DNA of 16,027 nt from Pseudomonadota bacterium (lineage in GTDB: Bacteria > Pseudomonadota > Alphaproteobacteria > Rhizobiales > Hyphomicrobiaceae). The stretch covers positions 1 to 16,027 of the forward strand of contig JAEZBZ010000028.1 of assembly GCA_023412745.1 (NCBI GenBank). The letters run 5' to 3'. Below, piece after piece: positions 5,620 to 13,701 of the stretch; the first letter of the stretch is position 1, and each line of letters begins with the position of its first letter. The position numbers and the translations under genes are program-made. Below the pieces are notes generated by a model. The model saw only the letters and a program-made list of their open reading frames with translations. It was not told the origin of the DNA and made no database searches.

Positions 5620-6534
5620 TCAATCCTTCTTGAGACGGGCGCGCTCGACCTGGACGAGATCGCACAGCACGTCGGCCATCGCGGAGAAATCCTGATTGCC
5701 ATAGCCGCGGGCGCGGGCGGCCGAGAAGGCTTCGCGTGTGGCGGCAGCCACCGGAAGCGGCAGGCGAGCGCTGTTGGCTGCACCGACGATCAGCGACAGG
5801 TCCTTGTGGGCCAGATCGATGGTGAAGCCGGGCGACGTATCACCGGCCAGCACCTTGTTCGGCCAGTTGATCTTGAGCTGGCCGTTGGTCGCGGTGGTGC
5901 CGTGGATGACGTCGAGTGTCTTCGACAGGTCCAGGCCGAACCGCTGCGACAGTGCCAGGGCCTCCGCGTTGAGCTGGCACGAGATGATCGCGAGGTAGTT
6001 ATTCACCAGCTTGGTGCGCGTGCCGGCGCCGCCGGGGCCGCAATGGTGAACAGTGGTGCCCATGGCGTCGAGCAGCGGCTTGACGCGCTCGAAATCCTCG
6101 GTTTCCGCACCAACCATGAATAGGCTCTCGCCGCGCTCGGCGTGCCAGGCCAGACGGCCGATCGGCGCGTCGACAGCCTTGAAACCGCGGCGCTTGGCTT
6201 CGGCGTGCAGCGCGTCGGTGGTCTCGGGCTCGACGGTCGACAGATCCATAACCAGCGTGCCGGGCTTGGCGTGATCGAACAATCCGCCCTGCGCCATGAT
6301 CGTTTGGGTGACTTCCTTGCCGGCTGGCAGCACCGTGATGATGATCGAGCACTGCTGCGCCAGATCGGCGGCGTCCTTGGCGGCTTTGGCGCCCAGCTTG
6401 ACCAGTTCCTGAACCGGTTCGGGGCGCACGTCGTGAACGACGAGCTTGAAGCCTTTCTTGACGCAATTCGCGGCCATGCCGCGGCCCATTGCGCCCAAGC
6501 CGATAAAGCCGATCGTTTCGTCCTTGGTAGTCAT
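5620..6534 (-). CDS. NAD(P)-dependent beta-hydroxyacid dehydrogenase, YihU (sulfolactaldehyde reductase)-like
   Basis: A 304-aa member of the 3-hydroxyisobutyrate/tartronate-semialdehyde reductase family. The N-terminal Rossmann domain opens with G-F-I-G-L-G-A-M-G-R-G-M-A at 9-21. The catalytic lysine is K175 in T-K-L-V-N-N (175-179), and the helical C-terminal domain carries W-P-N-K-V-L-A-G-D (224-232) and D-L-A-H-K-D-L (240-246). The usual substrate motif S-G-G-x-x-G is replaced by A-P-I-G-R (123-127). From memory, E. coli YihU, which reduces sulfolactaldehyde, has P-V-G-R there with a sulfonate-binding Arg, plus the same W-P-N-K-V-L-x-G-D and A-H-K-D-L stretches. The fold is certain; substrate is inferred. 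A tartronate-semialdehyde or 3-hydroxyisobutyrate substrate remains possible. The ATG at 6534 has GGGAAG about 8 nt upstream. It is divergent from the LldD-like gene. Confidence 0.9.
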   Translation of the reverse strand: MTTKDETIGFIGLGAMGRGMAANCVKKGFKLVVHDVRPEPVQELVKLGAKAAKDAADLAQQCSIIITVLPAGKEVTQTIMAQGGLFDHAKPGTLVMDLSTVEPETTDALHAEAKRRGFKAVDAPIGRLAWHAERGESLFMVGAETEDFERVKPLLDAMGTTVHHCGPGGAGTRTKLVNNYLAIISCQLNAEALALSQRFGLDLSKTLDVIHGTTATNGQLKINWPNKVLAGDTSPGFTIDLAHKDLSLIVGAANSARLPLPVAAATREAFSAARARGYGNQDFSAMADVLCDLVQVERARLKKD

Positions 6535-6776
6535 AGCGTTTTCTTCCCGAGACTATCGTTGACTGGGAACGTTCTGGCAGCAACGGCGGCAGGGAACAAG
6601 CGCCGTCTGCGCGATGCTGCCGAGCGGTTCGGCTGGGTCCATTGCGGAGGCAATCTGAGTTCTGGACAAATTGTGTCCGTCCGTCCTATCGAAAACGTCC
6701 GCGCATATTCATAACAGTCCAGGCAACACCGCTTAAGCCGCGCGCCCGGGCTCGCATCGTCGGGGGAACGCATCGC
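6535..6776. promoter_or_regulatory. Divergent regulatory region with palindromic operator candidate
   Basis: These 242 nt separate the YihU-like gene (minus) from the LldD-like gene (plus). The clearest signal is GGACA-AATTG-TGTCC at 6664-6678, a 5+5 bp inverted repeat that also contains ACAA-A-TTGT (6666-6674). This size and symmetry fit a dimeric repressor site, for example of the GntR type that often controls lactate or hydroxyacid genes. No regulator gene lies in the window. I see no convincing -35/-10 pair. Confidence 0.35.
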
Positions 6777-7943
6777 ATGGCCCAGGTCATTACTTGCATC
6801 GAAGATCTGCGCATTCTGGCTGAGCGCCGGGTGCCGCGCATGTTTTACGATTACGCTGACTCGGGCGCCTGGACCGAGGGCACCTATCGCGCCAACGAAA
6901 CGGATTTCAAGGACATCTATCTGCGCCAGCGCGTGGCCGTCGATATGTCGAACCGGACGCTGGCCACCACGATGATCGGCCAGCCGGTCAGCATGCCTTT
7001 GGCGCTGGCTCCCGTCGGCCTGACGGGTATGCAGCATGCCGATGGCGAGATCCTGGCGGCGCGTGCGGCTGCTGCTGCCGGTGTACCTTTCACCCTGTCG
7101 ACAATGAGCATCTGCTCGATCGAGGACGTCGCCGAGAACACCAGCAAGCCGTTCTGGTTTCAGCTCTACGTCATGCGCGACAAGGACTTCATCAGCCGGC
7201 TTATCGCCCGCGCCAAGGCGGCGGGCTGCTCTGCGCTGGTGCTGACCCTCGACCTGCAGATCCTCGGGCAGCGCCATAAGGACGTAAAGAACGGCCTCAC
7301 CGCACCGCCGCGTCTGACCATTCCGAACATCGCCAACATCGCCTTCAAGCCACGCTGGTGGCTCAGCATGATGGGCACCAAGCGGCGCACGTTCCGCAAC
7401 ATCGTCGGTCACGCTAAGGGCGTCGGTGATATGACCGCGCTGTCGTCGTGGACGGCGGAGCAGTTCGACCCGACGCTGAGCTGGGACGACGTCAAGCGCA
7501 TCAAGGACGAGTGGGGCGGCAAGCTGATCCTGAAAGGCATTCTCGATCCGGAAGACGCGGAGAAGGCAGTCGAGAGCGGCGCCGATGCGCTGATCGTTTC
7601 GAACCATGGCGGCCGCCAGCTCGATGGTGCGTTGTCCTCCGTCGCCGCGCTGCCAGGCATCGTGCAGGCCGTCGGCAGCCGGATCGAGGTGCTGATGGAT
7701 GGCGGCATCCGTTCCGGCCAGGACGTGATCAAGGCGCTGGCGCTAGGCGCCAAGGGCGTTTTTATCGGCCGTTCGTACATCTACGGTCTTGGCGCGATGG
7801 GCCAGGAAGGTGTCGCGAAATCGCTTGAGATCATCCGCAAGGAGCTCGACACCACAATGGCGCTGTGCGGCCTGCGCGACGTCAAGGCGGTGACCTCGAA
7901 CATCCTGACCCGCAAACCCGACATTCTCGCCGGCATCAAGTAA
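6777..7943 (+). CDS. FMN-dependent L-lactate/alpha-hydroxyacid dehydrogenase (LldD-like)
   Basis: A 388-aa FMN-dependent TIM-barrel enzyme that oxidises an L-2-hydroxyacid to a 2-oxoacid. Visible family elements are the N-terminal F-Y-D-Y-A-D-S-G (23-30), A-L-A-P-V-G at 76-81 (FMN), Q-L-Y-V at 129-132 with the substrate Tyr, T-L-D at 157-159, the lysine in I-L-K-G (251-254), the catalytic S-N-H-G-G-R-Q-L-D at 275-283 (base H277, R280) and the phosphate-binding D-G-G-I-R-S-G at 308-314 with G-R at 331-332. L-D-L-Q-I-L-G-Q-R-H-K-D is typical of bacterial L-lactate dehydrogenases. The frame is open from 6642, but the ATG at 6777 has GGGGGAA about 8 nt upstream and matches homologue N-termini. 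Lactate is the default substrate; glycolate, mandelate or sulfolactate cannot be excluded. It ends 15 nt from the smc stop. Confidence 0.93.
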   Translation: MAQVITCIEDLRILAERRVPRMFYDYADSGAWTEGTYRANETDFKDIYLRQRVAVDMSNRTLATTMIGQPVSMPLALAPVGLTGMQHADGEILAARAAAAAGVPFTLSTMSICSIEDVAENTSKPFWFQLYVMRDKDFISRLIARAKAAGCSALVLTLDLQILGQRHKDVKNGLTAPPRLTIPNIANIAFKPRWWLSMMGTKRRTFRNIVGHAKGVGDMTALSSWTAEQFDPTLSWDDVKRIKDEWGGKLILKGILDPEDAEKAVESGADALIVSNHGGRQLDGALSSVAALPGIVQAVGSRIEVLMDGGIRSGQDVIKALALGAKGVFIGRSYIYGLGAMGQEGVAKSLEIIRKELDTTMALCGLRDVKAVTSNILTRKPDILAGIK

Positions 7944-7969
7944 GGCGAGCAAGCCGCGCTAGCTCGCTT
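7943..7969. terminator. Hairpin shared by converging lldD-like and smc genes
   Basis: GCGAGC at 7945-7950 and GCTCGC at 7962-7967 form a 6-bp stem, extended by a G-U and an A-T pair at the base, around an 11-nt loop. It spans the whole 15-nt gap and includes the smc stop codon. It could act on both strands, but T-runs are minimal. Confidence 0.35.
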
Positions 7970-10900
7970 CCAGAAACCTTTCGGCAGCAGCGAGGTCGAC
8001 GGAGACGAGCTGGCTGACGCCCTTTTCGCCCATTGTCACGCCGAACAGCCGGTTCATGCGCGCCATAGTCATCGGGTGGTGCGTGATGACGAGGAAGCGC
8101 GTCTCGGTCTCCTTGGCCATCTGCTCCATTAGCGTGCAGAAGCGATCGACGTTGGCGTCGTCGAGCGGCGCATCGACTTCATCGAGCACGCAGATCGGCG
8201 ACGGATTGGTCAGGAACACCGCGAAGATTAGTGACAGGGCGGTCAGCGTCTGCTCGCCACCAGACAGTAGCGACAGCGTCGCGGGCTTCTTGCCGGGCGG
8301 CTTGGCAATGATTTCCAACCCGCCTTCCAGCGGGTCGTCGCTTTCGACCATTTCCAGCCGCGCCTCGCCGCCGTTGAACAGGGTCGTGAAAAGGCGGCGG
8401 AAGTGGCCATCGACCACGTTGAAGGCTTCCTGCAGCCGCTTGCGTGCCTCGCGGTTGAGCTGGCCGATGCCGCCGCGCAGACTGGCAATAGCGCCCTCGA
8501 TGTCGGCTTTCTCCGTCTCCATGCGGAAGAACTGTTCCTGCAGTACTTCCAGCTCTTCTTCCGCCTGCAGATTAACGCCGCCGAGCCGCTCGCGGTCCGC
8601 CTTCAGCTTGCCGAGCTGACGGTCGACATCGGCGAGCATGGGCAACACGACGCCCGGCTTGACTTCCGCGATTGCAAGGCAGCCTTCCGGCGCGACGCCG
8701 AGCGTATCGCGGATCCTGGCGATGTCCTCGCTGCGCCGCCCGCGCACGGCTTCGAGTTTGGCTTCAGTCCGGGCCCGCAGTTCGCGTTCGCTTGTTACGG
8801 CCGCCTGAGCTGCGCGCAACGCTTGCGCCGCCTGCCGTTGGGCGTTGTCGGCCTGGGCGAGGCGGTCTGCGGCGGCAACGCGCTCGTCCTCCGCCTGGCT
8901 CAGCGCGCTGAGCAGCCGGTGTCGCTTGTCCTCGATCAGCGGCGGTAGCTTGGCCAGTTCCGCCAGCTCTTCCTTGGCTTCGGTGAAGCGCTCGACGAGC
9001 GTGCGGATGTGCTGTTCGGCGCTGGTGCTGCGATCCGACCAGCGCTGGCGATCTGCCTTGGCCGCCGCGCCGCGCTGGGCCCGCGCCTGCTGTTCGCGTT
9101 CGAGCACGCTGAGAGATGTGCGCAGATCACTGAGTTTATCGCGCGCGACTTTGGTGGCCTGTTGCGCGGCGACCAGCAATGGCTCGTGATCGTCTTCCGT
9201 TTCGATCGCCTTCAGGGCGGCTTCGGCTTCCGCGAGGCGAACGCGCGTTTCGGCCAGTCCGCTTTCGGCGCGCGACCGCGACTCGGCGACGGCCGCCAGC
9301 CGGCTTTCAGTTTCCCGCGCGGCGCGCTCGATCACGTTGAGGGCTTCGCGGGTTTTCGACAGCCGTCCCTGGGTTTCGCGCCACGCCTGGCGCAGCTTGC
9401 GTTCCTCGTCCTCGGCTTGGCGATGACGTTCCGCAGCCGCCGCTGCGGTTGCGGCCGCTGTCGCCGCAGTTTCGCGGGCGGCGGCTTCCTGACGGCGAAT
9501 ATCCGCGAGACGATTGCGTTCAGCGAGGCGCTGGGCGGCAGCCGTCGGCGCTTCGGCGGCAGATACGAAACCGTCCCACCGCCACACGTCGCCTTCGCGC
9601 GTCACCAGCCGCTGGCCAGGTTTCAGCGATGGCTGCAACTGATGCCCGAGATCACGCGGCACGACGCCGATCTGAAGCAGGCGCCGGGTCAGCTCAGGCG
9701 GGCCCTTGACGTGATGGATCAGCGGCTCGGCGCCTTCCGGTAGCGGCGCATCGGCCGAATCCGGCTCGACGAACCGCCAGTGAACGGCGGAAACATCGGA
9801 AATCGGAGCGTCGAGGTCATCGCCGAGGGCTGCGCCGAGCGCCAGTTCGTAGCCGGGCGCCACGTCGAGCTGATCGAGCACCGGCTCATAGGCGTTATCG
9901 TGGCCCGGCATCAGCAACTTGGAGAGCGTCGTCAGCTCGGTGGTAAGCTGGCGCGCGGCGAGTTCGGCGACGCGGCTGGCCTCGCGCGCGGTCCGCGCAT
10001 CAGCGGCGGTCGTGGCCACGGTTTCTTCGGCCGTTGCGGTCAAGCTTTCCAGCGCATTCAGCTCAGCGGTCAGTTTCTGGCCGAGCGCCTGGGTTTCGGT
10101 GAGCTTCACTGCGTCCGGCGCTTTGGCCGAGATGTCGCGCACCTGGGCGTCGAGTGTCGCCAATTGCCGTTCCAAGCGCGTGTGCTGTTCGCGGCGCTCG
10201 CTGAGGCTGGTGGTCAGGCTCTGCTTGCGCGCACGCGCCTCGAAGGTGCGTGTGGTGAGCTGCTGCAGGTCTGCCTCGGCAACATCAAGCCCGGCGACCG
10301 CACCTTCGATGGCGAAGCGAAGGCTGCTGATCTGCTCCGCAGCTGTGGCATCGGCTGCCGCCAGTGTGTCGCGTTCCTGATCGAGCTGCGCGATGAGCTG
10401 GCGGGCCTCCTCGATCAGTTTCTCCTCGCGCTGCAGGTCGGAGGCGAACTGCGCCGCGCGAGCTTTGAGTTCGTTCTCACGCTCCTGCGCGCGCTCGGCC
10501 TCGCGCTCGAAGTTCTCCTGCTCGATCTTCACCCGCGCCAGAATGGCGGCCCGCGTCGCTTCCTCATCGCGCAGCGGCTGGATCGATTGCGCAAGATCGG
10601 CCTCGCGGCGCAGCGCTTCGGCTTCGGCCTGCGTCGCCATTCCCAATCGCGTCAGCGCGGCGACCAGCTCCTGTTCGACCGCCTCGACCTGAGCCTGCGT
10701 TTCCGACCACTGCAGATAAAGCAGCATGGCCTCCGCGCGGCGGATGTCGCCGGACAGCTCCTTGTAGCGTTTGACCTGCCGCGTCTGCCGCTTGAGGCTT
10801 TCGATCTGCGTATTGAGCTGCCCCAGGATGTCCGATAGGCGGGTAAGATTGCTGTCTGCTGCCTTGAGGCGAAGTTCCGCCTCGTGGCGACGGCTGTGCA

Positions 10901-11417
10901 GGCCCGCAACGCCCGCGGCGTCCTCAAGAATGCGACGGCGCTGCTCAGGCTTGGCGTTGACGATCTCGCCGATCTGGCCCTGCCGCACGAGGGCTGGCGA
11001 GCGCGCCCCGGTGGCCGCGTCCTCAAACAGGATCTTCACGTCGCGGGCGCGGGCTTCGCGACTGTTGATGCGATAGGCGGAGCCGGCTTCGCGCTCGATC
11101 CGCCGCGTGATTTCGATCTCGTCGCTGCCGTTGAATTCGGTCGGCGCCAGGCGCTGGCTGTTGTCGAGGAAGATCGTGACTTCCGCCGCGTTGCGCGCGG
11201 GACGTGTTGAGGTTCCCGAGAAGATCACGTCATCCATGGCGGCCGCGCGCATGGACTTGTGCGAGGTTTCGCCCATCACCCAACGCAGCGCTTCGAGTAG
11301 ATTGGATTTCCCGCAGCCGTTCGGTCCGACGACGCCGGTCAATCCCTTCTCGATGATGAGGTCGGTCGGTTCGACGAAGGACTTGAACCCGACCAACCGC
11401 AAGCGGTTGATATGCAT
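7959..11417 (-). CDS. smc: Chromosome segregation protein SMC
   Basis: A 1152-aa SMC ATPase of normal length for alphaproteobacteria, which compacts and helps segregate the chromosome, normally with ScpA and ScpB (not in this window). The N-terminal head has G-F-K-S-F-V-E and the Walker A motif G-P-N-G-C-G-K-S-N at 31-39. Long coiled coils (about 160-480 and 660-970) rich in Glu, Ala, Arg and Gln flank a globular hinge near 490-640. The C-terminal head has the ABC signature L-S-G-G-E-Q at 1051-1056, Walker B I-C-V-L-D-E-V-D with D1079/E1080, and the switch histidines I-T-H-H. A GTG at 11435 is also in frame, but the ATG at 11417 begins the conserved H-I-N-R-L-R-L-V-G-F-K-S-F and has GGGGGACAGG just before it. 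It is last in the minus-strand dciA-dsbA-dsbA-smc run, 59 nt after the preceding gene. Confidence 0.97.
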   Translation of the reverse strand: MHINRLRLVGFKSFVEPTDLIIEKGLTGVVGPNGCGKSNLLEALRWVMGETSHKSMRAAAMDDVIFSGTSTRPARNAAEVTIFLDNSQRLAPTEFNGSDEIEITRRIEREAGSAYRINSREARARDVKILFEDAATGARSPALVRQGQIGEIVNAKPEQRRRILEDAAGVAGLHSRRHEAELRLKAADSNLTRLSDILGQLNTQIESLKRQTRQVKRYKELSGDIRRAEAMLLYLQWSETQAQVEAVEQELVAALTRLGMATQAEAEALRREADLAQSIQPLRDEEATRAAILARVKIEQENFEREAERAQERENELKARAAQFASDLQREEKLIEEARQLIAQLDQERDTLAAADATAAEQISSLRFAIEGAVAGLDVAEADLQQLTTRTFEARARKQSLTTSLSERREQHTRLERQLATLDAQVRDISAKAPDAVKLTETQALGQKLTAELNALESLTATAEETVATTAADARTAREASRVAELAARQLTTELTTLSKLLMPGHDNAYEPVLDQLDVAPGYELALGAALGDDLDAPISDVSAVHWRFVEPDSADAPLPEGAEPLIHHVKGPPELTRRLLQIGVVPRDLGHQLQPSLKPGQRLVTREGDVWRWDGFVSAAEAPTAAAQRLAERNRLADIRRQEAAARETAATAAATAAAAAERHRQAEDEERKLRQAWRETQGRLSKTREALNVIERAARETESRLAAVAESRSRAESGLAETRVRLAEAEAALKAIETEDDHEPLLVAAQQATKVARDKLSDLRTSLSVLEREQQARAQRGAAAKADRQRWSDRSTSAEQHIRTLVERFTEAKEELAELAKLPPLIEDKRHRLLSALSQAEDERVAAADRLAQADNAQRQAAQALRAAQAAVTSERELRARTEAKLEAVRGRRSEDIARIRDTLGVAPEGCLAIAEVKPGVVLPMLADVDRQLGKLKADRERLGGVNLQAEEELEVLQEQFFRMETEKADIEGAIASLRGGIGQLNREARKRLQEAFNVVDGHFRRLFTTLFNGGEARLEMVESDDPLEGGLEIIAKPPGKKPATLSLLSGGEQTLTALSLIFAVFLTNPSPICVLDEVDAPLDDANVDRFCTLMEQMAKETETRFLVITHHPMTMARMNRLFGVTMGEKGVSQLVSVDLAAAERFLEAS

Positions 11418-11476
11418 GGACGACCTGTCCCCCACGTTCGGCTCAATGACGTCGGGTGCCGCGACGGCGTAGCGTT

Positions 11477-12229
11477 CTAGTTGGCGGCCGTGGCTTGTGG
11501 CCTCGCGCCGCCTGCAACGATCGGGTCGACGAGCTGCCGGATCTCCGGCATGCCGATGACCGTCTTGATCAGCCGGCCGTTGACGAAGAAGTTCGGCGTG
11601 CCGATCACGCCCAGGGTGCGCCCGCGCTCCTTGACAGCATTGAGCGCGCTGATCATGCCTTGATTCTCATAGCAGGCGTCAAACTCGGCCCGCGTCATCC
11701 CCACCTGAGATGCGATCTTGAAGATCGGGTCGCGGCGGACTTCCTGGCTCACCCAGGCATTCTGTTGCGCCATGAACTTGCCGTACAGCTCGAAATAGCG
11801 CTCCGGTTTGGCGCAACGCAGCGCGATCGTGGCCGCACCGGATTGAAATCCAATGGGAAATTCGCGCAGGATGAAACGCACCGTGCCGGTGTCGATGTAT
11901 TCGCGCTTGAGCTGGGGAAACGTGGTCCGCTGAAACTCGCGGCAGTACGGGCAGGTCAGCGAGGCGTACTTGATGAGCGTCACCGGCGCGTCCGCGCGTC
12001 CGATCGCCATTTCGGGCAGCGGTCCCGGTTGCATGACGTCGGCCACCGACGGGTTCTTGATAGCCTCGCGCAGTGGCTTGTAGCCGGTGTTGTCGGAGAA
12101 CGGATCGAAGCGCGGCTGATCGGTGCTGGTGCCACCGCTGGTGCTGACGACAGGTTGCGCGCCTGATGCTTCGAGCGCGTTGGTCAGGGACGATGATTCG
12201 CCCGCGCAGCCGGAAACCAGCGCCGCCAT
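11477..12229 (-). CDS. DsbA-family thiol-disulfide oxidoreductase, probable lipoprotein (CPYC type)
   Basis: A thioredoxin-fold protein of the DsbA/DSBA-like group, acting on disulfides in the periplasm. The active site is C93-P-Y-C96, preceded by the strand T-L-I-K-Y-A-S-L-T. An all-helical insertion follows, and the cis-proline loop is G-T-P212-N-F-F-V-N-G. From the first ATG (12229) the protein begins MAALVSGCAG: a lipobox (V-S-G-C) with only four residues before it, too few for a signal peptide. Reading upstream in frame gives RRASLSNGKLLPALL before that Met, a perfect lipoprotein signal. It starts at a CTG at 12277-12275, with GAAGGG about 8 nt upstream; no ATG, GTG or TTG exists in that stretch. 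The true start is probably 12277. After the Cys comes a Ser/Thr/Gly-rich linker of about 30 residues, typical of lipoproteins. It begins only a few nt after the preceding dsbA-like gene. Confidence 0.93.
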   Translation of the reverse strand: MAALVSGCAGESSSLTNALEASGAQPVVSTSGGTSTDQPRFDPFSDNTGYKPLREAIKNPSVADVMQPGPLPEMAIGRADAPVTLIKYASLTCPYCREFQRTTFPQLKREYIDTGTVRFILREFPIGFQSGAATIALRCAKPERYFELYGKFMAQQNAWVSQEVRRDPIFKIASQVGMTRAEFDACYENQGMISALNAVKERGRTLGVIGTPNFFVNGRLIKTVIGMPEIRQLVDPIVAGGARPQATAAN

Positions 12230-12281
12230 AAGCAGCGCCGGCAGGAGCTTTCCATTGCTGAGGCTGGCCCGTCGCAGAGGA

Positions 12282-12953
12282 TCAGCCCTTCAGCAGAGGC
12301 TCGAGCGCGCGGTCGAACTCGGCGATCGAAGAGCCGCCTTCGAGACGCTTGCCGTTGATGAAGAAGGTCGGCGTCGAGCTGACGCCGAAGGCTTCACTGG
12401 CCCGCTTCCGGCTGGACTCGATCTGCGAGAGCAGGTTGTCGTCGGTCAGGCACTTGTCGAAGCTTTCCTGCGTGAAACCGGCCTGCTTGGCGATCTCGAA
12501 CAGCTTTGGCACCGGATTGTTGCGCACCACCCATTCGCCCTGTTTCTGGAACAGGATGTCGAGCATCGGGTAGGTCTTGTCACCGCCGGCGCAGCGGGCC
12601 AGCATCGAACCAGCTGCGGCGAGGTTGTCGAGCGGGAATTCGCGCATGACAAACAACACCTTGCCGGTGTCGATGTACTTCTGCTTCAGCTCCGGAAACA
12701 CGTTGTTGTGGAAGTTCGCACAGTGACCGCAGGTCATCGAGGCGTACTCGACGATGGTCACCTTGGCATCAGGGCTGCCAAGCTTGAGATCCGGCAGATC
12801 GCCGGGCTTCATCAGCTCTTCGACCGGAACCTCGGACGGACCTGAGCGGCGCTGTGCGGAGACGCTCGGCGCCAGCACGGTCATCGCGGCGCCTGCCAGG
12901 AGAATGGCGCGCCGGCTGATCGTGTTCGCGGCGATGGATGAAAGATCGGACAA
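12282..12953 (-). CDS. DsbA-family thiol-disulfide oxidoreductase (CGHC type)
   Basis: A 223-aa periplasmic thioredoxin-fold protein. The N-terminus has S-R-R at 13-15, a hydrophobic core (AILLAGAAMTVLAP) and a cleavage site after V-S-A (about 33); the twin Arg makes Tat export possible, but Sec is equally plausible. The active site C75-G-H-C78 follows V-E-Y-A-S-M-T. The cis-proline loop is S-S-T-P-T-F-F-I-N-G. The start is a TTG at 12953; GGAGG lies about 9 nt upstream, and no ATG occurs before the signal peptide core. It has about the same length and layout as the following gene (shared R-E-F-P, Y-I-D-T-G and F-x-N-G blocks), so the two are likely old duplicates. It lies 172 nt after dciA, so it may have its own promoter. 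Confidence 0.94.
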   Translation of the reverse strand: MSDLSSIAANTISRRAILLAGAAMTVLAPSVSAQRRSGPSEVPVEELMKPGDLPDLKLGSPDAKVTIVEYASMTCGHCANFHNNVFPELKQKYIDTGKVLFVMREFPLDNLAAAGSMLARCAGGDKTYPMLDILFQKQGEWVVRNNPVPKLFEIAKQAGFTQESFDKCLTDDNLLSQIESSRKRASEAFGVSSTPTFFINGKRLEGGSSIAEFDRALEPLLKG

Positions 12954-13125
12954 GGCTATGGTCCTCCGCTGATCGGAATGTGCACCGTGAACTCGGGCGT
13001 TGTCGGGATCGACTTAAGCCAAATCAGCGCTGAACGCCAACTGAATGGCTGTCACACCCGCGTGAACGCAATAAGGCAGATGTGGGCAATCCCGGACGCT
13101 ATTGAACGGTGATCTGGCCCCGTCT

Positions 13126-13701
13126 TCAGGCCTGGACGCCGCGAACGTTGTTTTCGAGTTTGGCCAGCGCCGCTTTCAGCGCATCGTCCTGGATCGCGGA
13201 CAGCTCTGCCGTCGGCGCGGCGGGCTCGCGGCGGATCATCTGCTTCGTGCTTGGCATCCAGCGCCCGACCGGACCTGTCGCATTGACCAGCGGCGCCTGG
13301 ATGAAGCGCAGTTCGGCTACCGCGCGATAGCCGAACGTGGCATTGATGCGCTCGATGATCTGATGCGCCTTGTGCTGCAGCTCGATCGCGCGTGACCCGT
13401 CGACACGCAGCACCAGCGTGGCGCCCGGCCGCCCCTGGGCGCCGTCCTCGACCTCGCCGTAGGCCCCGACGCCGCGCGGCCATTTCAGGCGCTCGGGCGC
13501 CGTAAAACTGGCGATTTCGCTACCGACAATGTCCGCCCACTCGGTCAGCAGGGCTGCCGATGCAAATCCGTACTTCTCGAAGGCTTTGCGGGTCAGGCGC
13601 GGAACGAAGCTGGAAACTGTCCGCGCGCCGAAGCTTTTGCTGGCACGATAGCCAGCGGGGGCAGCGCGGCCAGGCTGTCTGGCAATCGCAGACCTGTTCA
13701 C
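13126..13701 (-). CDS. dciA: DUF721 / DciA-like protein (DnaB helicase-loading partner family)
   Basis: A protein of about 191 aa with the DUF721 domain in its middle: F-x-K-Y-G-F-A-S-A-A-L-L-T-E-W-A-D-I-V-G-S-E-I-A (about 44-67), then T-L-V-L-R-V-D-G-S-R-A-I-E-L-Q-H (about 94-109), then I-I-E-R-I-N-A-T-F-G-Y. DUF721 proteins of the DciA type assist DnaB helicase in bacteria lacking DnaC. The frame is open back to a TTG at 13797 and has ATGs at 13746 and 13722, but none has a ribosome site. The GTG at 13701 has a perfect GGAGG 7 nt upstream, so I choose it. This places 80 nt between it and the divergent mutY. The C-terminal quarter is poorly conserved and may be a flexible tail. A related DUF721 protein of other function cannot be excluded. 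Confidence 0.87.
   Translation of the reverse strand: MNRSAIARQPGRAAPAGYRASKSFGARTVSSFVPRLTRKAFEKYGFASAALLTEWADIVGSEIASFTAPERLKWPRGVGAYGEVEDGAQGRPGATLVLRVDGSRAIELQHKAHQIIERINATFGYRAVAELRFIQAPLVNATGPVGRWMPSTKQMIRREPAAPTAELSAIQDDALKAALAKLENNVRGVQA

Noticed and set aside
6531..7607. Minus-strand open frame of 358 codons antisense to the LldD-like gene
   Set aside because: Mirror image of a well-supported gene; the translation is Arg/His/Gln rich with no recognisable motif.
9780..10838. Long plus-strand open frame (352 codons) antisense to smc
   Set aside because: It arises from the codon pattern of the GC-rich coiled-coil region of smc, lacks any domain pattern or ribosome site, and smc itself is intact.
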